NCBI GenBank assembly: GCA_025057135.1
Contig: JANWXY010000083.1
Location: 1-40,282 of the forward strand
Source of the DNA: Bacteroidia bacterium
Lineage (GTDB): Bacteria > Bacteroidota > Bacteroidia > SpSt-205
Length of the DNA stretch: 40,282 nt
Reading direction: 5' to 3'
Shown: positions 17,336-24,365 of the stretch, piece after piece
Layout of the letters: each line of letters starts with the position of its first letter
How positions within the stretch are numbered: position 1 is the first letter of the stretch
The notes under the pieces: model-generated
Database searches by the model: none
The model's input: the letters and a program-made list of their open reading frames with translations, nothing else
Told to the model about the DNA's origin: nothing
Made by a program: the position numbers and the translations under genes

Positions 17336-18048
17336 AGTAAAGTAGGATTGAGTAAATCTGTGAAACGACGACGGACCAGTTTTTCTGATAAAGCTTCTCT
17401 TACAGCGCCAATCTGTTTAGGAGAGTGCATATCACTTCCCAAAAAATGTACCCACCCTTTCTCTAAAAGGTATGTAGCCTTCTCTTGCGCAAGCCTACCA
17501 TAAGCTCTGGATATAGAGAGGAGATTCACCTGCATTAGGTAGCCTTTTTCATACCACGCTTTGAGCACTTGACGATCAGCAAATTCGTATCTCTCCGGAT
17601 GTGCGATGACCGGAGTATATCCCTGCTGATAAAGTTCAAATATAACGCTTTCCCAGCCCAATGGCGGCAGCCAAAAGCCCAGTTCTACAAGAACATATCG
17701 CTTCGGTCCGAAGGTGCGTAGGTAAGGAATGCGTTCCCGAAACTCAGGTTCTACGAGATATTCAGCCGCTGTCGTGAGAAATATAGGCAATTCTTGTTCT
17801 TGAAGCTGGGCTCTTAGTCGGGATTCGGCGTTGTCTATCTGATCCGCAGTTGGATTCATGCTGGTATTCTGGTGAGGCGTAGCAATAACTTTTTGATAAC
17901 CCATTTCTGCCCAGAAAAACATCATCTGCAATGCCTCCTGCATAGTATGCGCTCCATCATCCACCCCAGGAAGCACATGATTATGTAGCTCAACTAAGAG
18001 CTCTGCGCCAAGATTGATTGGAGCCGTTTTTTTAGAGAAAAACCACAT
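17332..18048 (-). CDS. PHP-domain protein-tyrosine phosphatase, CpsB/YwqE family
   Basis: This 238-residue metal-dependent phosphatase dephosphorylates bacterial tyrosine autokinases. The first motif ELHNHVLPGVDDG (residues 20-32) holds the metal ligands H22 and H24 and the DD pair. ATPH, EYLVEPEF, AHPERY and LGSDMHSP supply the other ligands in the order expected for CpsB/YwqE. It lies 4 bases after the tyrosine autokinase gene, its likely substrate, as in Gram-positive capsule loci and many Bacteroidota exopolysaccharide loci. Confidence 0.9.
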   Translation of the reverse strand: MWFFSKKTAPINLGAELLVELHNHVLPGVDDGAHTMQEALQMMFFWAEMGYQKVIATPHQNTSMNPTADQIDNAESRLRAQLQEQELPIFLTTAAEYLVEPEFRERIPYLRTFGPKRYVLVELGFWLPPLGWESVIFELYQQGYTPVIAHPERYEFADRQVLKAWYEKGYLMQVNLLSISRAYGRLAQEKATYLLEKGWVHFLGSDMHSPKQIGAVREALSEKLVRRRFTDLLNPTLL

Positions 18049-18052
18049 ATCG

Positions 18053-20425
18053 TTATACAGGTAAAAGCTCCCTTATGCGTCTCCACACGGAAGGAGAGCC
18101 TGTGGAAGTGCCATAGTACCTGCGAGAATAGCCGTTTCCATAGTACCCATATCCATAGCCATATCCATAACGAGGCCTTGATAGGCGAGTCCCATTGAAG
18201 AGAAGATAAACTTTTTGCAGGCGATGAATTTTAATCATCTCTTCTAAGTGCTTGAGAAATGGAATCCGTGAGTACTCCGCTCTAAATACATACAAAGTGA
18301 CCGAAGAGGGCAAGTTGCGCATCACACTCAGCGTGTCAGGAACAAGACCGATAGGCGAAGTATCCAGTACGAAGTAATCAAACCTGTCAGATAAGCTCTG
18401 AATGAGCCGAGACAAAAACGGAGAATCTAAGAGTTCGGTGGGATTTGGAGGTATAGGCCCCGAGGATAAAAAATAGAGTCCCTCCCGCCCCATCGGAACT
18501 ATATATTCCTCAGGATGGCTCACCTGGGAAGGTGCGGCGAGAAGAAGGCTGAGTCCTTTATCAAGCACGCCTACTTCATGTGAAATCGTCGCCCTGCGCA
18601 AATCAGTATCAATCAGCAAAACACGATACCCAGACAAAGCATAGGCATAAGCCATCCCTCGGGCAACAAAAGATTTCCCCTCCCCACTGACTGTGGAGGT
18701 CACTATCAGGACTCTCGGAGAATTTTCCTCCCACAAAAAGCCCAAAGCACTTCTTAGACTCCTGAGAACCTCAATCTGAAGCCTTGAAAAAGGAAAGACG
18801 CCTTTTTGTCCTTTAGCATACGGCAGCTCTCCTATCACAGGAATAGGTGAGAGTCCTTCAATATCACTTCGATACGAGACTTTTTGATTGATAAGATGCC
18901 ATAGTAGTACTCCCCCTACGCCTATCACTATGCCTAAAAAAATCCCTATGACATATACTTGTATCGGATTAGGAGAAATCGGAGCCGCTATAAATGTCGG
19001 AGGCTGTGTAATCCGAATCGCAGAGGATATAGCCTCCTTTTCTATGGAGTATTCTATTTTCTTCTCCAAGAGTGACTTGTAAATACTTTGCCGCAGAATA
19101 ACATCCTCTTCTTGTAGTGAAAACTGGCGTTTAGAAAAGATATCTTCATAAATCTGCTTACGCTTTTGAATCCACTCCTGTCGCTGCTTCCTAAGCTGCT
19201 CAGCATTCAACCTACGCAGCTCAGAGATAAGATATTCCAAATGCTGGAGATTCTTAAGGAGAGTCTGTCGCAGGCTAAGAAGAGGAGGAGAAGTAGGAGT
19301 ATATCGCTGCATCAGAAGCTCCCGACGCTCTATGAGCTGATTTATAGACTCAATCACGGGACGAAGCTCTGTCGGTGTAGAAGGGAGCACGGATATGGGA
19401 TAAAGCACAGCTTCTGGAGAGCCTTGAAGCTCTTTCAGAAGTCGGCTCAGCTGGGCCTCAAGAGCTTGAAGAGCTTCCTCTTCGGGCTTCCCCAGTTTCT
19501 GCGCATCTATTTGTGAAAAAAGTTCTATTGCTCGTTCTCTTCGGGTCTCTACGAAAGGCATGTCTGTTTTTTGCTCCTTCCGAAAGAGAGAATCGTGTGC
19601 TTTGTCCAAGTCTTCTTTGACGACGAGGAGTAAAGTATCTATGTATTGGATAGCTTTTTGATAATATACCTGTCTCAGTCCGCGCTCATATTCTCGGGCA
19701 TGCTCTAAGAGTTTTTGCAAAAAGCTTTGAGCTCGGGATGGAGAGATATCAGTCACACTTATGAGCCATGCGGTGAGACCGCGTTTAGGTGTTACACTTA
19801 CCTTGCGCTGCCAGCTAGAAATAGCTATCCGCTCAGGCTGCCTCTCAATCAAAAAATCTCCGAAAGGAAAACTTCCATCCTCCCGAGCGGAAGTTATACG
19901 CAGCTTCCCATTTCCACATTGTACCCATTCCCCTACTTTTCCCTTACAGAAGACCGAGTCATTTTTTCTTATGATAAAATCTCGCTGTCCTTCATAGATT
20001 TCTACCTCTATTGGAAATAATCCCCAAAAATTCTGCCCATTTATAAGAAGTGTATCAGCAGCTTCTATCCAGAAAGGCGTAGGAAAAATCAGACTACGAC
20101 CAACTTTACCCAAAGAATACACCTCCCAATCCAGCTTGAGCTCACGGACAGCTTGTTGAACGAGATCATACGTCATGAAGAGCTCAACATACGAGTCTGC
20201 GATATTTTCCATTGAGATAAAGCCCCCCATGCTACCCTGATTAGACTTGACCAAAGAGCTCCTCTCAAGCTCTATCTGAATGGTAGCATCACTTTTGTAG
20301 ATGGAAGTAGTATATCGTAAATACAGTTTGGCTGCCATCACACTTGCAAGCCCTATTCCTACCGGCCACCACCAGCTCCGGGTGAGAAGGATAAGCACGC
20401 GGCGGATATCCCACTGATTAGGCAT
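18053..20425 (-). CDS. polysaccharide copolymerase with C-terminal tyrosine autokinase (Wzc-like)
   Basis: This 790-residue inner-membrane protein controls polysaccharide chain length and export. It has an N-terminal Wzz domain with a first membrane helix (about 20-40) and a long periplasmic coiled coil (about 220-460). A second helix lies near 480-505 (VYVIGIFLGIVIGVGGVLLW). The cytoplasmic BY-kinase domain has Walker A GEGKS (581-585), Walker A' LLIDTD (603-608) and Walker B FVLDTS (685-690). The tail carries nine Tyr between 753 and 771 in Gly-Tyr repeats, the autophosphorylation cluster. ATG 20425 is preferred over TTG 20434. It is fused in one chain, as in proteobacteria. Confidence 0.92.
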   Translation of the reverse strand: MPNQWDIRRVLILLTRSWWWPVGIGLASVMAAKLYLRYTTSIYKSDATIQIELERSSLVKSNQGSMGGFISMENIADSYVELFMTYDLVQQAVRELKLDWEVYSLGKVGRSLIFPTPFWIEAADTLLINGQNFWGLFPIEVEIYEGQRDFIIRKNDSVFCKGKVGEWVQCGNGKLRITSAREDGSFPFGDFLIERQPERIAISSWQRKVSVTPKRGLTAWLISVTDISPSRAQSFLQKLLEHAREYERGLRQVYYQKAIQYIDTLLLVVKEDLDKAHDSLFRKEQKTDMPFVETRRERAIELFSQIDAQKLGKPEEEALQALEAQLSRLLKELQGSPEAVLYPISVLPSTPTELRPVIESINQLIERRELLMQRYTPTSPPLLSLRQTLLKNLQHLEYLISELRRLNAEQLRKQRQEWIQKRKQIYEDIFSKRQFSLQEEDVILRQSIYKSLLEKKIEYSIEKEAISSAIRITQPPTFIAAPISPNPIQVYVIGIFLGIVIGVGGVLLWHLINQKVSYRSDIEGLSPIPVIGELPYAKGQKGVFPFSRLQIEVLRSLRSALGFLWEENSPRVLIVTSTVSGEGKSFVARGMAYAYALSGYRVLLIDTDLRRATISHEVGVLDKGLSLLLAAPSQVSHPEEYIVPMGREGLYFLSSGPIPPNPTELLDSPFLSRLIQSLSDRFDYFVLDTSPIGLVPDTLSVMRNLPSSVTLYVFRAEYSRIPFLKHLEEMIKIHRLQKVYLLFNGTRLSRPRYGYGYGYGYYGNGYSRRYYGTSTGSPSVWRRIRELLPV

Positions 20426-20430
20426 ACGGC

Positions 20431-21222
20431 TCAAGGGAAAAAGTTGATTATCAGAAGAACTAAATTAAGCAGTTGTAGCGCCGCAGTAAGTACGAAAAGA
20501 TTTTGGAGCTCTATGCGGCCACGAACAATATCACGCTGCTCTAAAACAACTATGTCTTCAGCTTGCAGCAAGAACCTACTGGTTAGCACAGCCGCATCCC
20601 TTGCATCTACTAAGAATACCTGAGCATATTTAGGTGGGCCGCGAAAAACCTTTACCCGACTAATGTCGGCCTCCCGAGCTTGCACGTTCAGTAGATGAAA
20701 GAACTCCAAAAGAGGCATCTGAGATTTGTCGGAGAGTATCCTGCCTTGCTGAGAAACCTGACCGAAGAAGTAATAAGCATACATGGGATATAGCCGCAGC
20801 TTCGCCCCGATAAAAATACGAGAGGCGGCATCTTGAAGTACTGCGCGTGCAGAGTCTATGGACAATCCACCAAGACGCACCGCCCCCGCCCAAGGAAGGT
20901 ATGTAAGACTATCCTCAAACACCCTGAGAGTATCCATACGGACGGTCTGCCAGGTCATAGGGTCATCGGTAGTAATATGTGAATGCGGCAGCTCTATCAC
21001 TACCCGAATGAACTGTCCTGGCAGTAGGTATCCTCGTGGTTTTTGAGCAGAGAGCGTGTCCATCGGCTGACCTGCTGAGACCCATCCTCCTTTTTGCTGA
21101 TTGAGCGCACGACGAAGCTCTCTATCATAGGGTGTGGTAAAAAAAGCTGCGCGCTTTCCGCACGCCGACAGATAGACAACTGAAAAAATTACACCTAACC
21201 ACGTCGCTACCCTCCCTGTCAC
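20431..21222 (-). CDS. polysaccharide export outer-membrane lipoprotein (Wza-like)
   Basis: This 263-residue protein forms or gates the outer-membrane channel for polysaccharide. I start it at GTG 21222 because this yields the lipoprotein signal MTGRVATWLGVIFSVVYLSAC; the open frame extends upstream to 21330 but through a terminator. The Poly_export domain is seen as YLLPGQFIRVVIELP, ... TYLPWAGAVRLGGLSIDSAR, then a SLBB-like part YFFGQVSQQGRI and a C-terminal helix LFVLTAALQLLNLVLLIINFF that could span the outer membrane. Its stop lies just after the ATG region of the autokinase gene, so the two are coupled. A near-consensus -7 element precedes the GTG. Confidence 0.85.
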   Translation of the reverse strand: MTGRVATWLGVIFSVVYLSACGKRAAFFTTPYDRELRRALNQQKGGWVSAGQPMDTLSAQKPRGYLLPGQFIRVVIELPHSHITTDDPMTWQTVRMDTLRVFEDSLTYLPWAGAVRLGGLSIDSARAVLQDAASRIFIGAKLRLYPMYAYYFFGQVSQQGRILSDKSQMPLLEFFHLLNVQAREADISRVKVFRGPPKYAQVFLVDARDAAVLTSRFLLQAEDIVVLEQRDIVRGRIELQNLFVLTAALQLLNLVLLIINFFP

Positions 21223-21227
21223 TTCTG

Positions 21228-21235
21228 CAACATTA
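21228..21235 (-). promoter_or_regulatory. near-consensus -7 element TAATGTTG before the wza-like gene
   Basis: On the minus strand TAATGTTG differs from TAnnTTTG at one position and ends 5 bases before the GTG at 21222. It follows the terminator of the upstream lipoprotein gene directly, so it would be the main promoter of the exopolysaccharide operon. Confidence 0.4.
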
Positions 21236-21237
21236 TG

Positions 21238-21273
21238 AAAAAAGGCGCAGAGAGAAAGACTCTCCCTGCGCCT
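21238..21273 (-). terminator. intrinsic terminator of the coiled-coil lipoprotein gene
   Basis: AGGCGCAG (21243-21250) pairs with CTGCGCCT (21266-21273), extended by AGAG with CTCT across a 2-base bulge. On the minus strand it is followed by six T (21243-21238). It lies 26 bases after the stop of the lipoprotein gene. Confidence 0.85.
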
Positions 21274-21298
21274 CTTTTGGGTGAAGAGAGGACTAGCT

Positions 21299-21826
21299 TT
21301 ATTTTTTGTACTTCTTCTTGATTTCCTCACTCACGGCATTCGCCCCATCCAAAATGGAAGAGACTCCACCCGTAGCAGCATCTATAGCCCCTTGTTTTTC
21401 CGTTATCTTGGTTTTCAGGTTTTCCCATTCAGTTTTCAGTTCTTCATCTTTCTTTTGCTGAGTGGCAAGTCCATCTACGAAAGCCTTAGCCTCATTTAGC
21501 GCACTGCTTGCATCGTTTTTAGCCGTATTGATAGAATTTACAGCTTCCTGGGCTTTTTGAGAAATACTATCTACCTTTGCCTTGATAGCTTTGTCTTTTT
21601 CAACCTTTTCGGTCCATGCTTTGCCTAACTCAGCTTTTACAGCAGAGAAGGGGTCCTGAAGCTTTGTTGCTTGGTCTTCAGCTTGCTTGATTTTTTCATT
21701 CAGCGCCTGCTCAGCCGCTTTGTATTCATCTTGAACGGACTTTATGAAACCTTCGCTCGGCTTAGGCGCACATGCTGATACAGCCCATATGAGGGCTCCG
21801 GATAATACGTACTGAATGTACCGCAT
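21299..21826 (-). CDS. coiled-coil lipoprotein, unknown function
   Basis: This 175-residue protein starts MRYIQYVLSGALIWAVSAC, a clear lipoprotein signal with VSAC as lipobox. The mature part is nearly all Lys, Glu, Ala, Gln and Asp with heptad-like spacing (for example EYKAAEQALNEKIKQAEDQA), so a long helical coiled coil, ending KKKYKK. It has its own promoter and a strong terminator, so it is a single-gene unit likely made in quantity. A structural envelope role like Lpp or an alanine-zipper lipoprotein is a guess. The ATG at 21826 was chosen over the ATG at 21880 because of the signal and because the promoter lies between them. Confidence 0.8.
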   Translation of the reverse strand: MRYIQYVLSGALIWAVSACAPKPSEGFIKSVQDEYKAAEQALNEKIKQAEDQATKLQDPFSAVKAELGKAWTEKVEKDKAIKAKVDSISQKAQEAVNSINTAKNDASSALNEAKAFVDGLATQQKKDEELKTEWENLKTKITEKQGAIDAATGGVSSILDGANAVSEEIKKKYKK

Positions 21827-21847
21827 AGGCGTGTGATTTTTCGCCCA

Positions 21848-21855
21848 CAAAGGTA
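21848..21855 (-). promoter_or_regulatory. -7 promoter element TACCTTTG, lipoprotein gene
   Basis: TACCTTTG is an exact TAnnTTTG match on the minus strand. It ends 21 bases before the ATG at 21826, so this transcript would have a short leader, unlike most others here. Confidence 0.6.
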
Positions 21856-21869
21856 CAATAGATGACGCA

Positions 21870-21885
21870 CATATTTGCAAATATG
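21870..21885. repeat. 16-bp perfect palindrome CATATTTGCAAATATG over the ruvA start
   Basis: The sequence equals its own reverse complement over 16 bases, and its last three bases are the ruvA ATG. The left half CATATTTG also differs from the -7 element TAnnTTTG by one base and ends 5 bases before that ATG. Confidence 0.7.
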
Positions 21886-22455
21886 TTCCATGCCTTACGC
21901 GGGCGTCTTGTACGGGTGACTCCTCATCAAGCTTATATAGATGTAGGGGGTATTATCTTTAGCTTACGAGTCCCCCTTTCTACCACCCAGAAGCTTACGG
22001 AACAGTCCGAAGCCATCTTGTACACTGTCCTGCATTTACCTCGCGAGGAGGGAGAGCCCATCTTATACGGTTTCACAGATGAAAGTGAGCGAAAGCTATT
22101 CCTCCACCTTCTCAAGGTCCGAAGTTTAGGCCCTCAGAAAGCTCTGACGCTCCTCTCTCATTTCGCTCCAGAGGTACTTCTCCAGCTCATACACAGCGGA
22201 AATGTAGAAGCCCTCACCCAGGTCAAAGGAATTGGGAAAAAGCTCGCTCAGCAGATTGTTTTGGATATGCAATCAGCCCTAAAGGATTTTTCTCTACCAA
22301 CCACATCCCCTGTGCATGAAGAAGCATATGAGGCATTAATCGCCTTGGGATTTACACCCCAAGAGGCCCACACTCGCCTGAGCAAAGCCATCAGTACGCT
22401 ATCAAAAGAAGCCTCAGCCGAGGATATCGTGCAGTTTGCCCTCAAACATTCGTAG
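21883..22455 (+). CDS. ruvA: Holliday junction branch migration protein RuvA
   Basis: RuvA binds the Holliday junction and loads the RuvB motor. The 190-residue product starts MFHALRGRLV, matching the usual MIxxLxGxL start, so I use ATG 21883 rather than 21862. The OB-fold domain (1-62) is followed by helix-hairpin-helix motifs around LLKVRSLGPQKALTLL and LTQVKGIGKKLAQQI, and the C-terminal domain III (about 143-190, YEALIALGFTPQEA) that contacts RuvB. Its TAG stop supplies the first bases of the promoter element of the next gene. Confidence 0.93.
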   Translation: MFHALRGRLVRVTPHQAYIDVGGIIFSLRVPLSTTQKLTEQSEAILYTVLHLPREEGEPILYGFTDESERKLFLHLLKVRSLGPQKALTLLSHFAPEVLLQLIHSGNVEALTQVKGIGKKLAQQIVLDMQSALKDFSLPTTSPVHEEAYEALIALGFTPQEAHTRLSKAISTLSKEASAEDIVQFALKHS

Positions 22456-22460
22456 ATTTG
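22453..22460 (+). promoter_or_regulatory. -7 promoter element TAGATTTG built on the ruvA stop
   Basis: TAGATTTG matches TAnnTTTG exactly; its TAG is the ruvA stop. It ends 6 bases before the ATG at 22467. A TTTG at 22435-22438 lies 14 bases upstream. Confidence 0.65.
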
Positions 22461-22466
22461 CACCAT

Positions 22467-23921
22467 ATGTCTAAAGTACCCATAGCAGTCGCTTACGGAG
22501 ATGGTATCGGACCTGAGATAATGTCCGCCTGCCTACATATTCTCCAAGAAGGTGGTGCCCAAATAGACATTCACACCATAGAAATCGGAGAGAAAATCTA
22601 TTTACAAGGTTATACTGCTGGCATCAAACCAGAAGCTATCCAGACCATCAGAGACTGTAAGGTTTTTTACAAAGCTCCGATAACCACCCCCCAGGGAGGC
22701 GGGTTCAAAAGCCTGAATGTCACTACACGAAAGCTTTTCAATCTCTTCGCTAATGTTCGTCCTTGTGTATCCTACCATCCGTTTATAGATACCAAGTTCC
22801 CCAAGCTGGATGTAGTAATAGTCCGAGAAAACGAAGAGGACCTGTACGCTGGCATAGAACATCAACAAACGCCCGAGGTCTATCAGGTATTGAAACTTAT
22901 CACTCGCCCAGGAACGGAGCGGATTATTCGCTACGCCTTTGAGTATGCTCGCGCGTATGGGCGAAAAAAGGTCACTTGTATGACCAAGGACAATATCATG
23001 AAGCTCACGGATGGATTGTTTCACAAAGTGTTTGACGAGATTGGCGCAGAATACCCCGAAATAGAAAAGGAACACTGGATTATAGACATCGGTACGGCGA
23101 AGCTGGCAGATACGCCGGAGATGTTTGATGTGGTAGTAACGCTCAATCTATATGGAGATATCCTTTCTGACATGGTAGCGCAAATTGCCGGTTCTGTCGG
23201 ACTGGCAGGGTCTGCTAATATCGGTCCGAATGTGGCGATGTTTGAAGCAATACACGGTTCTGCTCCCCGTCGCGCAGGTCAGAATCTCGCCAATCCCTCT
23301 GGTCTCCTCCATGCAGGTATAATGATGATGGTACATATCGGACAGCCAGAGGTCGCCGAACGCGTCCATAATGCCTGGCTGCGTACCATAGAGGAAGGAT
23401 ATCACACCTATGATATTTACAGAGAAGGCGTCTCCCGAGAAAAAGTCGGCACAAAAGAATTTGCTCAGGCAGTGGTGAGAAATCTTGGCAAACAGCCTGA
23501 ACATTTCAAGCCTGTACGCTATACTCAAGAAGGCGGCCCAGCCAAGGTTCTCGCCATACCACCCTATCAACGCCCAACCCCTCCGAAAAAAGACCTTATC
23601 GGCATAGACATTTTTGTAAACTGGACGCCTGGGCGTCCCGAGGAGCTCGCTGAAAAGATTCAAGCCGTACTCCCATCGCAGCTCAAACTCACTATGATTT
23701 CCAACCGAGGAACTGCCGTATGGCCTCAAACACTGGAAGAAACCTTCCTCGTTGATCACTGGCGCACTCGCCTTCTCTCCGCAGACGGAAAGCCGATATC
23801 TCATGAAGTTGTGATAGAGGCTCTAAAACGCTACCACGAAGCAGGATTAGATTTCATCAAGACCGAACACCTATACCTCTTTGATGGCGTAGAAGGCTAC
23901 TCCAAAGGTCAGGGCGAATAA
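22467..23921 (+). CDS. icd: isocitrate dehydrogenase, Thermus/Rickettsia-type long form
   Basis: This TCA-cycle enzyme oxidises isocitrate to 2-oxoglutarate. The 484-residue product has VAYGDGIGPEIM, the substrate-binding FKSLNVTTRKLFNLFANVRP (cited as SLNVTTRK), VIVRENEEDLYAGIEH, NLYGDILSDM and HGSAPRRAGQN (from H263). The extra 140 or so C-terminal residues after about 345 are found in the roughly 485-residue Rickettsia/Thermus group rather than the 416-residue E. coli form. Arg-Arg takes the place of the Lys-Tyr pair that contacts NADP in E. coli, so NADP use is likely but not certain. The ATG at 22467 was chosen over a TTG at 22458, which lies inside the promoter element. Confidence 0.9.
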   Translation: MSKVPIAVAYGDGIGPEIMSACLHILQEGGAQIDIHTIEIGEKIYLQGYTAGIKPEAIQTIRDCKVFYKAPITTPQGGGFKSLNVTTRKLFNLFANVRPCVSYHPFIDTKFPKLDVVIVRENEEDLYAGIEHQQTPEVYQVLKLITRPGTERIIRYAFEYARAYGRKKVTCMTKDNIMKLTDGLFHKVFDEIGAEYPEIEKEHWIIDIGTAKLADTPEMFDVVVTLNLYGDILSDMVAQIAGSVGLAGSANIGPNVAMFEAIHGSAPRRAGQNLANPSGLLHAGIMMMVHIGQPEVAERVHNAWLRTIEEGYHTYDIYREGVSREKVGTKEFAQAVVRNLGKQPEHFKPVRYTQEGGPAKVLAIPPYQRPTPPKKDLIGIDIFVNWTPGRPEELAEKIQAVLPSQLKLTMISNRGTAVWPQTLEETFLVDHWRTRLLSADGKPISHEVVIEALKRYHEAGLDFIKTEHLYLFDGVEGYSKGQGE

Positions 23922-23952
23922 GCCCTTGCTTTTCCTAAATACGCAAGCCAAA

Positions 23953-23982
23953 GGCGAGACTGACAGTCTCGCCTTTATTTTT
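23953..23982 (+). terminator. intrinsic terminator after icd
   Basis: GGCGAGACT (23953-23961) pairs perfectly with AGTCTCGCC (23965-23973) around loop GAC, followed by TTTATTTTT (23974-23982). It lies 31 bases after the icd stop. Confidence 0.92.
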
Positions 23983-24017
23983 GTCAGCAACTTCTGCCTA
24001 TATGACAAAAAAAGCAT

Positions 24018-24036
24018 TTGGCATGCCACTTGCCAA
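24018..24036. promoter_or_regulatory. inverted repeat TTGGCA-N7-TGCCAA upstream of groES
   Basis: The arms TTGGCA (24018-24023) and TGCCAA (24031-24036) are perfectly complementary, and the left arm also overlaps the 10-base palindrome TGGCATGCCA. It lies 33 bases before the groES ATG. It is not the CIRCE operator (TTAGCACTC-N9-GAGTGCTAA), and no TAnnTTTG element is near the groES start. It may be a heat-shock operator or part of an alternative promoter. Confidence 0.4.
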
Positions 24037-24068
24037 TATAAGTCCCGAAACCCAATCAAAGTAAGACT

Positions 24069-24347
24069 ATGTCAGTGAACATCAAGCCATTAGCCGACCG
24101 TGTAATCGTAGAACCCGCTCCCGCAGAAGAAAAAACCGCTGCGGGCATTATCATTCCAGACACAGCGAAGGAAAAGCCCCAGAAAGGTACTGTCGTTGCA
24201 GTGGGGCCTGGTAAAAAAGATGAGCCAATGGCCGTCAAGGTGGGAGATAAAGTCCTATACGGCAAATATGCCGGAACTGAAATCACTATTGACGGCAAGG
24301 AGTACTTAATCATGCGAGAGTCTGACATTTACGCAATCATCAACTAA
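24069..24347 (+). CDS. groES: co-chaperonin GroES
   Basis: This 92-residue lid protein caps the GroEL cavity. It begins [14 protein letters not shown], with the mobile loop [21 protein letters not shown], here cited as KTAAGIIIP, and [11 protein letters not shown], all normal for the family. The gene forms an operon with groEL 18 bases downstream and lies between two intrinsic terminators, so groESL is a self-contained unit. Confidence 0.96.
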   Translation: MSVNIKPLADRVIVEPAPAEEKTAAGIIIPDTAKEKPQKGTVVAVGPGKKDEPMAVKVGDKVLYGKYAGTEITIDGKEYLIMRESDIYAIIN

Positions 24348-24365
24348 ACCCAAACAAGAAGTCGT

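Noticed and set aside
24000-24068. CIRCE operator upstream of groES
   Set aside because: No TTAGCACTC or GAGTGCTAA half-site is present in the gap.
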